This document shows, piece after piece, positions 1 to 12,100 of a DNA stretch of 64,000 nt. Source of the DNA: Siphonodentalium dalli (lineage: Eukaryota > Mollusca > Scaphopoda > Gadilida > Siphonodentaliidae); NCBI GenBank assembly GCA_032622095.1, contig CP136064.1, forward strand, positions 41,009,912-41,073,911, given 5' to 3'. Each line of letters begins with the position of its first letter. Position 1 is the first letter of the stretch. The position numbers and the translations under genes are program-made. The notes under the pieces were generated by a model. That model searched no databases. It was not told the origin of the DNA and was given only the letters and a program-made list of their open reading frames with translations.

Positions 1-175
1 AGCCATAGATGAGTTCAAAATATATTCATTTACTTTTTGAATGATGTAAAACAACATGGAAATTATAACGAAAATGAATGTATGACTGGAGTCATAAATT
101 TATTTTCATTGTAATTACCATGTTGTTTGCATCATTTATAGACCACATGAATGTATTTTGCACTAATCCATGGCT
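1..175. repeat. Diverged inverted repeat (foldback), arms about 80 bp
   Basis: AACAACATGGAAATTATAAC on the left is answered by the complement of GTAATTACCATGTTGTTT on the right. The match continues outward to AGCCATAGATGAG against the complement of ATCCATGGCT. Divergence suggests an old element. The left end may run beyond the window. Confidence 0.6.
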
Positions 176-324
176 CAAATTCATTCATTTGTTGCATATA
201 TTCTGTTGAGAATAAAAGGATATGGTCCCATAAATGGCCGGATTTAGTGCACAATAACAAATAATTTTTTGCTTTTAAATTTTTTTTTAATTTAATGGCG
301 TTATAACATCTGCCAGAGTTACCA

Positions 325-420
325 CACCAAATTTGGTTGAAATCGGTCCAGGCGTCTGGGAGAAAAATCGCGAACAGACAAACAGACAGCTCCTACTCTT
401 TCATATATCTATATATATAG
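325..420. repeat. Dispersed repeat fragment of RTE/SINE-tail appearance
   Basis: TTTGGTTGAAATCGGTCCAG, a GGGAGAAAAATCGCGAACAG segment, ACAGACAAACAGACAG and a TATATATATAGAT end follow one another. This order is familiar from 3' ends of invertebrate non-LTR elements and derived SINEs. The assignment rests on general resemblance only. Confidence 0.35.
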
Positions 421-1369
421 ATAAACTGCACAGTGAGTACTGTCCAGCAAACGAGAATCAGCTGTGCAGTTATATTGATCTTGTGTTTTCTTCTTGTCAT
501 TTTGGACTTAACTGTACTCAACAGTTATTTCTTCACTGAAGTGGTATTACCATTGATAAAGGGATTATATATTGCTGACTATGCCAGCATAACATGACTT
601 TCTCCGGCTCAAATCTCGTTTATACTTGTATAACATGTGTACTACTATTATGGACTCTGGATGAGATTAGCAGGCCAATCTTCCTTGACTCTTCTAATTC
701 TGTTCTTACAACTGTGCAATGATACAATTTATGTTTATACATGATCCTACATTTCCAAATTGATCTGATATCATTTTCTAACTCTCAAAACATGGCTCCA
801 GTTTGTATGTATCTTCTTCTCATTCTAACTTTTTTCTGAATGGTTGTTTTGCATACATTATTGTAATTTTATGATCATGTGAAATGTTTATATATAAACA
901 TTCATATGTAGCTGTGTGATGTCGGCAGATAGCTTCTGGTTAGGCCAATATAAAATGGATATTCACAGATTGGGAGGAATGTGTGAACGGGTTTGTCTAT
1001 ATGGCACGAGTGCGAGCTTGGAAGGTTGGAAAGAGCGGCACAAGTGCTGTATCGTCGTCCCGATTCCACACTATGCAGAATCAGAATAAAAATACGACAT
1101 AGCAGGAATAATGTGATTCTAGGAAAATGCATGGTATAAACCTGTTTGTGGTAACCCACATGCCCCAATCTCAAATGATACCCCAAAACTAATTTCTTCA
1201 TAATTTGTCATTTTTTGGCACTGAAATTTTTTTCTGCCAGTCATCGATACTTTAGTCTGGACCAAATAAATATAAGTATATATTAAGTGCTCATAATAGC
1301 TCTAGAATTTCATTTACACTGTTCTCTATCATATCATTGCACACATCTGTTAAAATTAATCCCTTTATA

Positions 1370-1597
1370 CAGTGATGCCCAAAATAATCGACTCCTTAAC
1401 TAACCACAGCAGAATTATGGGTAATTTTTCAGAATTTAGTCGGAAATATGGCTTGTTGCCATTCATCGGAAAGCTCTCGGGGAGAGCTTTCCGATGAATG
1501 GCAACAAGCCATATTTCCGACTAAATCCTGAAAAGTTACCCATAATTCTGCTGAATTTCTGCTGTGTTTAAGGAGTCGATTACTTAGGGCAATACTG
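1370..1597. mobile_element. Family F palindromic element, copy 1
   Basis: Flanked by TA on both sides. The arms run CAGTGATGCCCAAAATAATC ... through TTAGTCGGAAATATGGCTTG to a centre at GGAAAGCTCTC/GAGAGCTTTCC and back. Family F copies are about 213 bp, almost entirely palindromic, with TA target duplication, as in Tc1/mariner-type MITEs. This copy has a few extra bases in the left arm. Confidence 0.8.
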
Positions 1598-1690
1598 TAT
1601 AACAACACAATCCTCTGGTTGTCTTGTGGTTTATAATCGTGTTTAAAGTTTAACCGAAGTGCGGTCTAACTGGGGTGCCATCCTGGTGTT

Positions 1691-1748
1691 GAAAAATTAC
1701 CCATAAATCTGCTGTGGTTAAGGAGTCCATTATTTAGGGCATTACTGT
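1691..1748. mobile_element. Family F fragment (one terminal half-arm)
   Basis: TTGAAAAATTACCCATAAAT and TTATTTAGGGCATTACTGTA match the outer right arm of family F. The rest is missing. It lies 94 bases after the complete copy. Confidence 0.65.
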
Positions 1749-3277
1749 ATTTCTTTGTGATAATTTGTGAGGTCATTAGGGTTATTATGCCATTTAAACC
1801 TTGGGATTCTCCAGGTCAGGCCTGCAGGTTTCAATATTATGTGTAACCTATTTTTCGTTTGCCTGGTTTGTGCTTAGGTAACCCATACCATAGGTTAGCA
1901 GGAGAGTTACACAAACTGTTATAATCACTACAACTGGTATTATTAACAATAGATGGGCAACTCATTGAACTACCGTAATAAATTTGAATGTCTCATTTTG
2001 GGACTTAATTGAGCAAAAAATTAAGGTGCAAATTATTTATCGCGAGACCTGTATTTACAAAACTTTGGCATGAACTGTTTTTCGTTCGCGGCATTTTCAT
2101 TTTAGATAACCCCCAGGCGAGCTGAACGGTCGTTTGCCTCAAATTTGCAGGCCTGCAGGTGTTCGGGCAGGCGTCCTTAATCCTCTATAAATTTTTGGTA
2201 TGAGTTTATAACCATGTGTGACAGCTGCACATAGAAAATGATGCAAATGCAAAAGATATATGATTATAATTCAGTCATTTGGTGAGAATGATCAGATAAT
2301 AAGCTGGCTTTTTGTTGAACTTATCTGAATATTCAAATACATGTTCTGCGAGTATAATTTAGTTATTATAGCTGTGAACGCTTGTGATAAGATATACCAG
2401 AGTAATTACAAAAGCACTTAATGTTTGGCTACGCTACTTTAGCATTCGTAAGATTGCTTATTTAAAGGGACTTAAGACCTTCGAAGTAGGTTCATGTGGA
2501 TTAACATAAAAGTCTGTAAAACAAATACATCAAAAAATAGATTGACTTTGTTCTTATTTTCATTATTAGTAACTCTCCAATAATGAGATTTCACATGTCA
2601 AAACCATTGTTATCTATAAACATTACTGTTACAGTGGAATTACTGATTCAATTAGTCCATTAAGATACCAAAGTTTAATTAAACCTTGACTGTATATATT
2701 GGAAAAGGTCAAAGAATTGAAAAATATTCTGAAAATCATATTCAGACTAAAATATTTTAACTTACAACACAATTAGTATGTTGACAAATCGCTGTAACAG
2801 TTTTTTTATAATTTTTTTTGTTATACATATATAAACAATGGTTTCAACACGCGAAATTTCACAATTGGAGAATGACATATATCAATAATAAATATGAGAA
2901 CAATGTTTATCAATTTCTCCTTGTTCTTAGTTGATGTTTTTACAGACTTTTATAATTTTTGCACATTTACCTACTTGGTCCCTTTAATTACGTATGATAT
3001 TTTGTAAAATAAAATAAGAATTCACCCGCCCCAATTGACCTATTAACAGAAACACATTTTATTTGGCTCTACTAGCTCTACTATAGAGGTCACTCATCCG
3101 TTTAGTGTATTATGTGCATCAGTGCATCCCGGACACTAATTATAAACAAGTTTATGGTTTATGAATTTCAATTCATGAGTCGTGATACACTCTGTGGGGT
3201 GGGTGAAAAAATTACAAAAAGGGAGGTGAATCATGCAGTGTTTCAAGAAAGAGTGGTATTGGGTTATCAGTCATTTT

Positions 3278-3663
3278 CAAGTCTGCAAATAGTGTGCCTG
3301 TCATTTGCAGAATGAGGTCCCTAGAGGGTAAATTTAGTGATGTCATCCCGCAGGCAGGCGAACATCACAAAATTCACATCTGGGAACCTCATTCTGCTTA
3401 GGCATCAACTGCAATTGGAGACCTAGTATCAGATTGAATTTCCCCAGTTGAAATCTGTGATGTTCACCCATTAGTCACCTCGATTATGCATTTTATATAG
3501 AAACTTCCCAGAAGAGAAATAAAGTAACTAAAAACAGTATTAATTTGTGACTTCCCAGAATGAGGTCCCCAGAGGGTGAATTTGGTGATGCAGGATAACA
3601 TCACTAAACCCACCCTCTGTAGACCTCATTCTGCAAATGACAGACACACTATTTGCAGGCTTT
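3278..3663. mobile_element. Family A element, long form
   Basis: The ends read CAAGTCTGCAAATAGTGTGC and the complement of GACACACTATTTGCAGGCTT. The flanks GTCATTTT and GTTATTTT agree at 7 of 8 positions. Two hairpins with arms GAATGAGGTCC(C)CAGAGGG flank a central part that includes GATGTTCACCCATTAG. Confidence 0.75.
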
Positions 3664-5283
3664 GTTATTTTGTGGCAATCTTTCAATGAATGTTAAGGTG
3701 GCACCCTCATGATCATTTCCCACCCGTCAGAAATATAAATACACCCATAGTAGCTGATAGTACCAAATTTTCACCACTACTACTAGTAGTAAATTGCGGT
3801 TTTAACTAAGAGCAATTAACCAAGTTCAAATAACACTAGCAAATTACATTTGATAGAAATGCAGGTAATTTTCCTCATATTTAATTGATATCATAACAAC
3901 TTCCAATTTTAAATAAATGTAACAGAAAAACTCTTTTGCTAACTATGATGTAGTTATACTATGGCTATAAAAGTTTAACCCATGAAATGCCGTTTGAACA
4001 TTTACACACACAGTCGAAATTTATACCCACATTAGGGTAGGGTGTACATCTGAAATTTACAATTTAGGTGTTATACGCTCATTAACATAGGTAAATATAA
4101 TATAACTGTTTGTTCATCACTGCTGGAAATATGTTATCTTGACCTTAATGACATTAAGCAGGGCATGCATTTAAAGTATGCATCTTATCTGAGCTACAGC
4201 TATGCTCTAATTAAACGACTCTCCTTAACGAGGTTGACCTAACTGTATTACCACAGTACTCGACTACTGGAGTACTCAACTGCGGACCACCTCGTGTTCG
4301 CAGTTAGACTGCCTTCTTTGCAGTAAAGGATTTGAAAGTCTCGGTCCACCAGAGGTAGGATTCTTTGTGACCGTGATGTGATCATCACCTACTTTTTTTT
4401 TTTGCAAAAAAAAAAAATGTGTTTCCGATTTGTCGACAGACCTGGAAAAATGTTGCCAATGTGCATAAAATGTGTGGCACAAATAATAATCAAGCGTCCG
4501 TTACAACAACATGCGTGTACATAGTTGGGATTAATGTTCCTATTGCTTGTGTCTGACATCTAATTAAGGAGATCCGTTCAACAGCCCCCCCCCCCCTGCG
4601 TCTGTGGGGCTCTTCGTGGGATACTCTATCTAATAATGGTAGGCTTCAAAATGGTGTTCAATGGGCCATGTGGTCTATGTCAGACCACATGGTTTTTGAA
4701 CCAATAAAAAAGATGTTTAAAGAAGCAAAATCAAATCGACCTTTAAGGTTGATTCCTTATGAAGTTACGACAATCACACAAACGTGCATTTGTATTAGGC
4801 AAAAAAAAATATTATGTTTCGTCACATCGACTGACCCTAAATGCATTTTATGTCACTTCGGTCAAGGTAGTTCAATATTTCTGCAGCTGGATAAAAAAAT
4901 ATAAAAAAAAATAAAAATAACAAAAATTCCCTTCCTACCCTAATTCTTTCACTCTGTTACTGGAAACATACAATCTTTTTTTGTGTGCCTTATTTGTATG
5001 GTGTAGTCAGAGCCACATTGGATCTATTCTACTTCAAAGGCAGATTTTGCCTAAATCCAGCTAATTATTTTTACTGTCCTCGTATCGTGTCATACACAGA
5101 GTGTGATAATTAAAATGAAAGCAATTAGTGAAAGGCTTAAGTCTTTTACTCATTTGCATTATAAATACCATCCTGCTGTATGTGGTTCTTTGTATACATG
5201 AGCGTGTATAGCAATTATCCTTGACTTAAATTTATTCTTTTGTTGCATATTTTGCATTGACTCAATTTGAGATAGACTCTTAA

Positions 5284-5725
5284 CCCTTTACCCAACAGAA
5301 CGGCCCTGTGCCAATGCATTCTCTTATATATGCGAGTCGACCATAGGTCGCCTCGCATATATAAGATAATGCATTGGCTTAACACATATTAAAAATGATA
5401 AAATTGTCAAAGAATGTAGAAAAATATTATAAAAATTGTTAAAAAATGTAAGAAAAAATTGTTAAAGAATGTAAGAAAAAAATGGTAAAAAGTGTTAAAA
5501 AAGATTTTTTTTTAGGCCAAAGCATTCTCTTATATATGCGAGGCGACCTATGGTCGACTCGCATATATAAGAGAATGCATTGGCACGGGTCATAACTGTA
5601 ACCATCACAATGTGGTCAATGAACGGGTTCCAATGATATCCATATTTGTATGGTGTTATTGAGACAGACCGAAGAAATTTTAGGCTGTTATTTGGGCGTT
5701 TTTGGCCGGTTTGTTGGGTAAAGGG
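5284..5725 (+). mobile_element. Family B TTAA element, copy 1
   Basis: Flanked by TTAA at 5280-5283 and 5726-5729. The ends are CCCTTTACCCAACA and TGTTGGGTAAAGGG, the pattern of piggyBac-type MITEs. Inside are two hairpins with arms CCAATGCATTCTCTTATATA and complement, loop GTCGACCATAGGTCGCC, in opposite orientation around an AT-rich spacer of repeated TGTTAAAGAATGTAAGAAAA. The right side has a 130-bp tail (CACAATGTGGTCAATGAACG ...). No coding capacity. Confidence 0.82.
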
Positions 5726-6032
5726 TTAAATGGCTAGATTTATATGGAATATTTAAGTGCACATGGTTCAAAGAGCCATTACAAAATGATGCATCAATTC
5801 CATCTACTTGCTTAAAACAGATTACCATTCAAGAATACATGTATGTGAAAAAGATGAATTTTAGAGCATTGTTTTCAACCCATAAATATATTTAATAATA
5901 TTTCATTTAGTGCAGTATTTGCCTGGAAAACGTTTGTTTTTCTTTGAATTTTACTTACCGGTATTTGTTCTCCATTCTTAAAATATTGAAATCTTAAAAC
6001 AAAATCTCAAAAACTGCTAATTTTATTAACAG

Positions 6033-6120
6033 CGGAGGGGGAGAATGGTCCAGAAGCTAATATCCAAGAAGATCAGCTACGTGGGATGCTCAAAGCTCAG
6101 CTAGAGTATTATTTCTCAAG
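6033..6120 (+). CDS. larp4: LARP4 exon a: start of La motif
   Basis: Acceptor TTTTATTAACAG, donor CTCAAG|GTAATT. The exon begins with the last two bases of a codon and ends with two bases of an Arg codon. It encodes residues 1-28 of the visible protein, including [17 protein letters not shown], helix 1 of the La motif. The other two frames contain stops. Its incoming phase shows that at least one more coding exon lies upstream. Confidence 0.93.
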
Positions 6121-9100
6121 GTAATTAATCTCTACAGGGTTCATGCAAATTCTTGAAAAACAGTTGATTTACAGTATTTTGAGATATTTTGACATTTATT
6201 TTTGTAAGTTTGCATCAGGGAGGAATCCAGATATTTTTGAGGACACCTATTCTCATAAGTTATGGGAGACATTCCCATATAAATTTAGATGGCAATGGTC
6301 ACTCAAATTTGCTCAAAAGCTCTTCAACAGATTCATTGCTGTCTTGGTGCTGTGTGAACCAAATTACGAGAACTTTTTATTTTTATTTGTTTGTTCTATT
6401 GTTATTTTATTTGTATAGTCCAGTGAAATCTTACCCAATATTTCTTAATTTGAGAATGTCTATATTATTAATGAAATGAAAACTCGACTACGTTAGTTCA
6501 TAATTTGTATTATAAGAAGAGAAAATGTATCGAATATGCCTTATTTTATATTTTCAGGGAGAACTTAGCCGGTGATTCGTACTTGCAGTCTCAAATGGAT
6601 TCTGACCAGTATGTTCTTATTGCAACAGTTGCTAAATTCCCACAGGTGCAAAAGTTAACACCAAATTTAGAACTTGTTGTGGAAGTTCTCAGAGGTAAGA
6701 TGTTTTAACGCTGTCATTTGACATATGTTACCTGTCATTTGATAGATATCCACATGAATATTGTAGAAATAAATATAACATATTTTTGTTTTGAAATTCT
6801 ACGCATCTTACCAGATTCTTTTAAACACGATATTACATAAGTTCTTACCCAGTAGATCAAAGTGCTGTGAAACTCTGCTGGGCAAGCCTTGAAATAGTGT
6901 GTCTCTCATTTGCAGAATGATGTCCCCAGAGGGTGAATTTAGTGATGCTACCCCGCATAGCGGGCTAGCATCACCAAATTCACCTTCTGGGGACCTCATT
7001 CTGCTTACACCTCGGTAGAATGAGGTCCCCAGAGGGTGAATTTGGTGATGCTAGCCCACTATGTGGGGTAGCATCACTAAATTCACCCTCTGGGGACCTC
7101 ATTCTGCAAATGACAGACACCCTATTTCAAGGCTTGCTGCTGGGGTTGGATGGGGAGTATCAGATAATATTGCTCAAAGTAGTTATTCTGTATAATTGTA
7201 TGTCCAATTTAGTAACATACATCGTCCTTCTTGTTTATGAATTATATGCAGTGGCTCTCGTTGACTGAATAATTGCCATTTGTTTTTCAGCAATTAATTC
7301 ATCTTGAATTAAGGAGTAATTATTTACAAACTTTTTTTTTGCATATTCTGACCTTGTGTTTTCTGAAATGTTTACATTGATGTGGTTGGATGTTCAACAA
7401 TATTAATTGGTTTAACACTTCCATGACTGGAGCTTCCTGAAATTTTGCTAAAACCCTGTGCCAATACATTTCCTTATATATGCGAGTCTCCCATATATAA
7501 GAGAATACATTGGCCTAACAATATTTATCTTGATATTGTTAGCCAGTGCATTCTATTACATATGCGAGGCTCCCTATACTATGGGAGACTCGCATAGATA
7601 AGAGAATGCACTGGCAGGCACTGGATCTTTAATGCTGCACCAGAGCTTCTCCCATCATAAAGGGTTAAATATTTTTACAGTTGGCAGCCATAGTGCCTGA
7701 GTACTCACTCATTCATTCACTAAAATAAGCAAACACTTACGCATCTTACCAGATTCTTTTAAACACGATATTACATAAGTTCTTACCCAGTAGATCAAAG
7801 TGCTGTGAAACTCTGCTGGGCAAGCCTTGAAATAGTGTGTCTCTCATTTGCAGAATGATGTCCCCAGAGGGTGAATTTAGTGATGCTACCCCGCATAGCG
7901 GGCTAGCATCACCAAATTCACCTTCTGGGGACCTCATTCTGCTTACACCTCGGTAGAATGAGGTCCCCAGAGGGTGAATTTGGTGATGCTAGCCCACTAT
8001 GTGGGGTAGCATCACTAAATTCACCCTCTGGGGACCTCATTCTGCAAATGACAGACACCCTATTTCAAGGCTTGCTGCTGGGGTTGGATGGGGAGTATCA
8101 GATAATATTGCTCAAAGTAGTTATTCTGTATAATTGTATGTCCAATTTAGTAACATACATCGTCCTTCTTGTTTATGAATTATATGCAGTGGCTCTCGTT
8201 GACTGAATAATTGCCATTTGTTTTTCAGCAATTAATTCATCTTGAATTAAGGAGTAATTATTTACAAACTTTTTTTTTGCATATTCTGACCTTGTGTTTT
8301 CTGAAATGTTTACATTGATGTGGTTGGATGTTCAACAATATTAATTGGTTTAACACTTCCATGACTGGAGCTTCCTGAAATTTTGCTAAAACCCTGTGCC
8401 AATACATTTCCTTATATATGCGAGTCTCCCATATATAAGAGAATACATTGGCCTAACAATATTTATCTTGATATTGTTAGCCAGTGCATTCTATTACATA
8501 TGCGAGGCTCCCTATACTATGGGAGACTCGCATAGATAAGAGAATGCACTGGCAGGCACTGGATCTTTAATGCTGCACCAGAGCTTCTCCCATCATAAAG
8601 GGTTAAATATTTTTACAGTTGGCAGCCATAGTGCCTGAGTACTCACTCATTCATTCACTAAAATAAGCAAACACTATCTCTTTAAATTAGTAAATATCGG
8701 TGTTAAGACGACAAGCCACAAGGCATATATTAACCCTCTCAGTGCCAGGGGCCGATCTCATCGGCCCTAATTTACGGTCTGTAAAAAAAAATTTGGGGTT
8801 GAATTTTGTTTAGGTATGCTTAAGCATGCTATAGCGAATTTAAAACAAACTGGATAAAACCTTAGGGGCATGTTATAACTCAGAACTATCACCAAGTATT
8901 CATAGTAATAATTTTGATGCCCATGAAAAACGTAAGATTCCCTGGCACTAAACCTACAAAATAAGTCTGTTAAAGAATATAAGAAAAAATTATTAAAATT
9001 GTAAAAAATAATAACAAATGATGAAAAATTGTTAGGCCAATGCATTCTCTTATATATGCGAGGCGACCTATTTATACATATATAAGAGAATGCATTGGCA

Positions 9101-12100
9101 CAGGGTATATGGGTTGAAACAAAAATGGCACTGAAAGGGTTAAGTTTGCTTGTTGTGGCCCTTCCTCTTGTACACAATCCAACTAAAATTGACACGCTGA
9201 AATTTTCTATCAATTGCTAACCCTTCCGTGACCCATGACAGCTGTTATGTTTCTGAACCAAAATGGGTGAGGATGGCCGAATATAAATGATCGTGCTATT
9301 AGTAGTACCAGGCCGCTGTCACCTATAGATCACATGGATGAGGAGGTCTCATTTCCCACTCTGGTCACATAAATATTTTGAAAGATCATTATCTAGCTTG
9401 ATACAATGACATGTCCTGTAGTGTTGAAACGATTAATCGACTAATCAAAATAGACGCGATTATTAAATTAATCGATTCCGAAATTGGCTAGTCGACTAGT
9501 CGGAACACACCAACCACCATTATGCCATCGCGAAAGCAGTGCCGTTGCTGCCGTTACCGAATTACTGAAAAATTTAAACAATCAAGCTATCGAAATACAC
9601 AATCACAATTAGCTTGTTAAAGCCTTCTTTGTTGTCCTTTTGATAACTGCTTTCAGTACTTGGTGGTCATGCACGAGCGCGAAACCCAATGACCTCAACT
9701 CAATGTATTTGTCGGCGCCGCGGCGGCTTATTCTTTGAAGTTGAGACGGCCGGCTTTGATAATCAACTTCAAAGAATCAGCGCCTATCGCAACCCTGTCT
9801 ATTTCCGTGTGACGGAATTGATCTGAGTGATAACTGGTCAACGTGTCTGCAGGTGTGCAGGACTCAACTTCAATCAAGTTAGTTGCGAAGTGACATTATT
9901 AAGTTTTAAGTTTAATAACAAGTCCAATATATTATAGTTTATTGAAGCACTATGCCAGTATACCTTTAAAGTTTATTTGTCAAATTGTGTGATATTTTTT
10001 ACAACCACCACATTCATCAATTGACGCATGGGTGAGCGTATACGATCGCACGTTCTAGATATATTGTATTCTAGATATAAATATAAAGCCAACCCGCGGT
10101 CGGCCATGCTATGCATCGAATAGCGTCGCGTATTTCGAAATAAACTGGCGAGTCACTTCGGAAATCCCACGTCGTTTATGGGCTGTGTTTGTGAAAAATT
10201 ACAATGTATTTTAGCACCTCAAACTTAAATCCTTCGCGGAATTGGGCGGTGACAAAGCTGGATGACGCAAATTCCTGGTATCGTACTAAATATAGAACTT
10301 ACGACATCGCATTGAAATGTACTATTAACATCGCCGGTCTGCGCAGTTTTATTTCTGAAACTGACACGATCAATTGTGTATTCGGGGCCTCACGAGTAAA
10401 ATTGTACATATTGTATATATATACAATGTACCATGCACGAGAGACAATTATGTACGCGATCAAATCAAACAGTGAAAACAGTGTAACTTTTGTTTGACTC
10501 TGTCAGAGATGAAGTTCGTTTCTCAAAATATCTTGCATTTCTTCATGTACGCCCGTTTGTGAAGTCAATCAGTGATAAGCACACTGGGCAAGTTCGAAAA
10601 CAACGATGTTCGATTGTATGTAAGAACCGGTACGGCCCGGTAGACCATACCATATCAATTTTAAAGGAACAGTTTTACACAAAACATATAGAATAATGCA
10701 CCGGTTTCTGATTGTTGCACACGCTTCCACTCCGTAATCCGTAGCTTTTCCGTGATCGATCAGGTGTTTGTCACCACCGTTTAGATACATACATCAACTG
10801 GATGGTAATTTGATTATCATAAAACATCATATACCTGAGACAAATTAATAACCTATTAACCTTCAGTGATATTAAGCCAAATAATCACGGCAAATAGTGT
10901 TAAATCACGTCTTGCTTTGCGTTTGAAAATGCAAAGTTGGTTACCGACACTTAAAACAAACGGCAAATTATATAAGTATATGGGCACAAAACGGTAAGTT
11001 TCGGAAGGGGTCCGACTAGTCGACTAGTAGTCGATTCCCTCTGGCGACTAGTCGATTCCTCAAAACCACTAATCGTTTCAACACTAATGTCCTGTAAGCA
11101 GCCACCCTTTTAATAACTGTGGCCGGAATGCTAATGTGCCAACCAAACCTCAAGCAAATTACCCAAAAACTTTTATGGGCAAAAACTTGATAGGGTTAAT
11201 AATCAAATATGATAAATATTTTCTTCTACAGAAATACAGACAGTCCAGGTAGATGAAAAGGGAGAGAAAGTGCGCCCAAATCACAATCGATGTATTGTCA
11301 TTTTGCGCGAAATTCCTTCCAGCACGCCGCTAGAGGTAATTTAATTTTGTCTGAACTTGAGTCATTTTCTGAATGTTATATATATAATCCTAATTTAATT
11401 CTTATAAAGCTTTTACCGCTAAATGTTTGAGTTACTAGTGGTGGAATTGTATATTTATTGATTGATATTTATTAAATCGAATTTTCATTCTGGCTTAACC
11501 CTTTACCCAACAGAAGGGCCCTGTGCCAATGCATTCTCTTATATATGCGAGTCGACCATAGGTCGCCTCGCATATATAAGAGAATGCATTGGCTTAACAC
11601 ATTAAAAATTATAAAATTGTTAAAGAATGTAAGAAAAATTGGTAAAAAGTGTTAAAAAAAGATTTTTTTTAGGCCAATGCATTCTCTTATATATGCGAGG
11701 CGACCTATGGTCGACTCGCATATATAAGAGAATGCATTGGCACAGGGCATAACTGTAACTATCACAATGTGGTCAAGGAGCCGGTTCCAATGATATCCAT
11801 ATTTGTATGGTTCTATTGAGACAGACCGAAGATATTTTAGGCTGTTGAATCTTTTTTTGGCCGGTTTGTTGGGTAAAGGGTTAAAAACAATTTAGAATTT
11901 GTTTACAAATGATGGAGGAAAGTGCCGACTCATTGAAAAAACATTTAAGTGCCCTAGTATATTATTGCAGGTAGACTAAAAAGACATTGGCTACAATCTT
12001 GATCTTGTTATCAGCCAAGTTTTAGAAGTTGATATTGGATGTTTGCTACTTAGCTTTCAGCTTCTAATATACTCCAGTATATATACTCTAATATGTTAGG

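Larger units (their letters stand above)
1..6032 (+). other. Presumed LARP4 intron upstream of exon a
   Basis: No exon was found here. I looked for a PAM2-like motif and for a frame that could join exon a and saw neither. Listed repeats occupy 1-175, 1370-1748, 3278-3663 and 5284-5725. Between them is AT-rich sequence, with a poly-C tract near 4580-4595 and a short hairpin around 4667-4692. Confidence 0.5.
6800..7737. repeat. 938-bp tandem duplication, first copy
   Basis: This block is followed immediately by the second copy (7738-8675) at a constant offset of 938 bases. The two read the same at every point I compared, including both nested elements and single-base features. It lies wholly inside LARP4 intron 2. 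Confidence 0.93.
7738..8675. repeat. 938-bp tandem duplication, second copy
   Basis: Begins TACGCATCTTACCAG and ends AATAAGCAAACACT. The match to the first copy breaks at ATCTC (8676 onward) and upstream of 6800. A recent unequal exchange or an assembly duplication would both look like this. Confidence 0.93.

Noticed and set aside
1-6032. A PAM2-type N-terminal LARP4 exon
   Set aside because: I looked for a frame with an LNPxA-like motif and a donor leaving one codon base and found none; the exon is probably left of the window.
6808-8206. Repeated open frames starting MRSPEGEF (also near 29413, 36019, 45828, 46133, 13500) as a protein family
   Set aside because: They are translations of the family A hairpin on both strands; the same peptide appears only because the DNA repeats, and the frames run off into unrelated flanks.
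10204-10497. Transposase of the hAT-type element
   Set aside because: The 97-residue frame has no zinc-finger or catalytic motif, and no neighbouring frame continues it.
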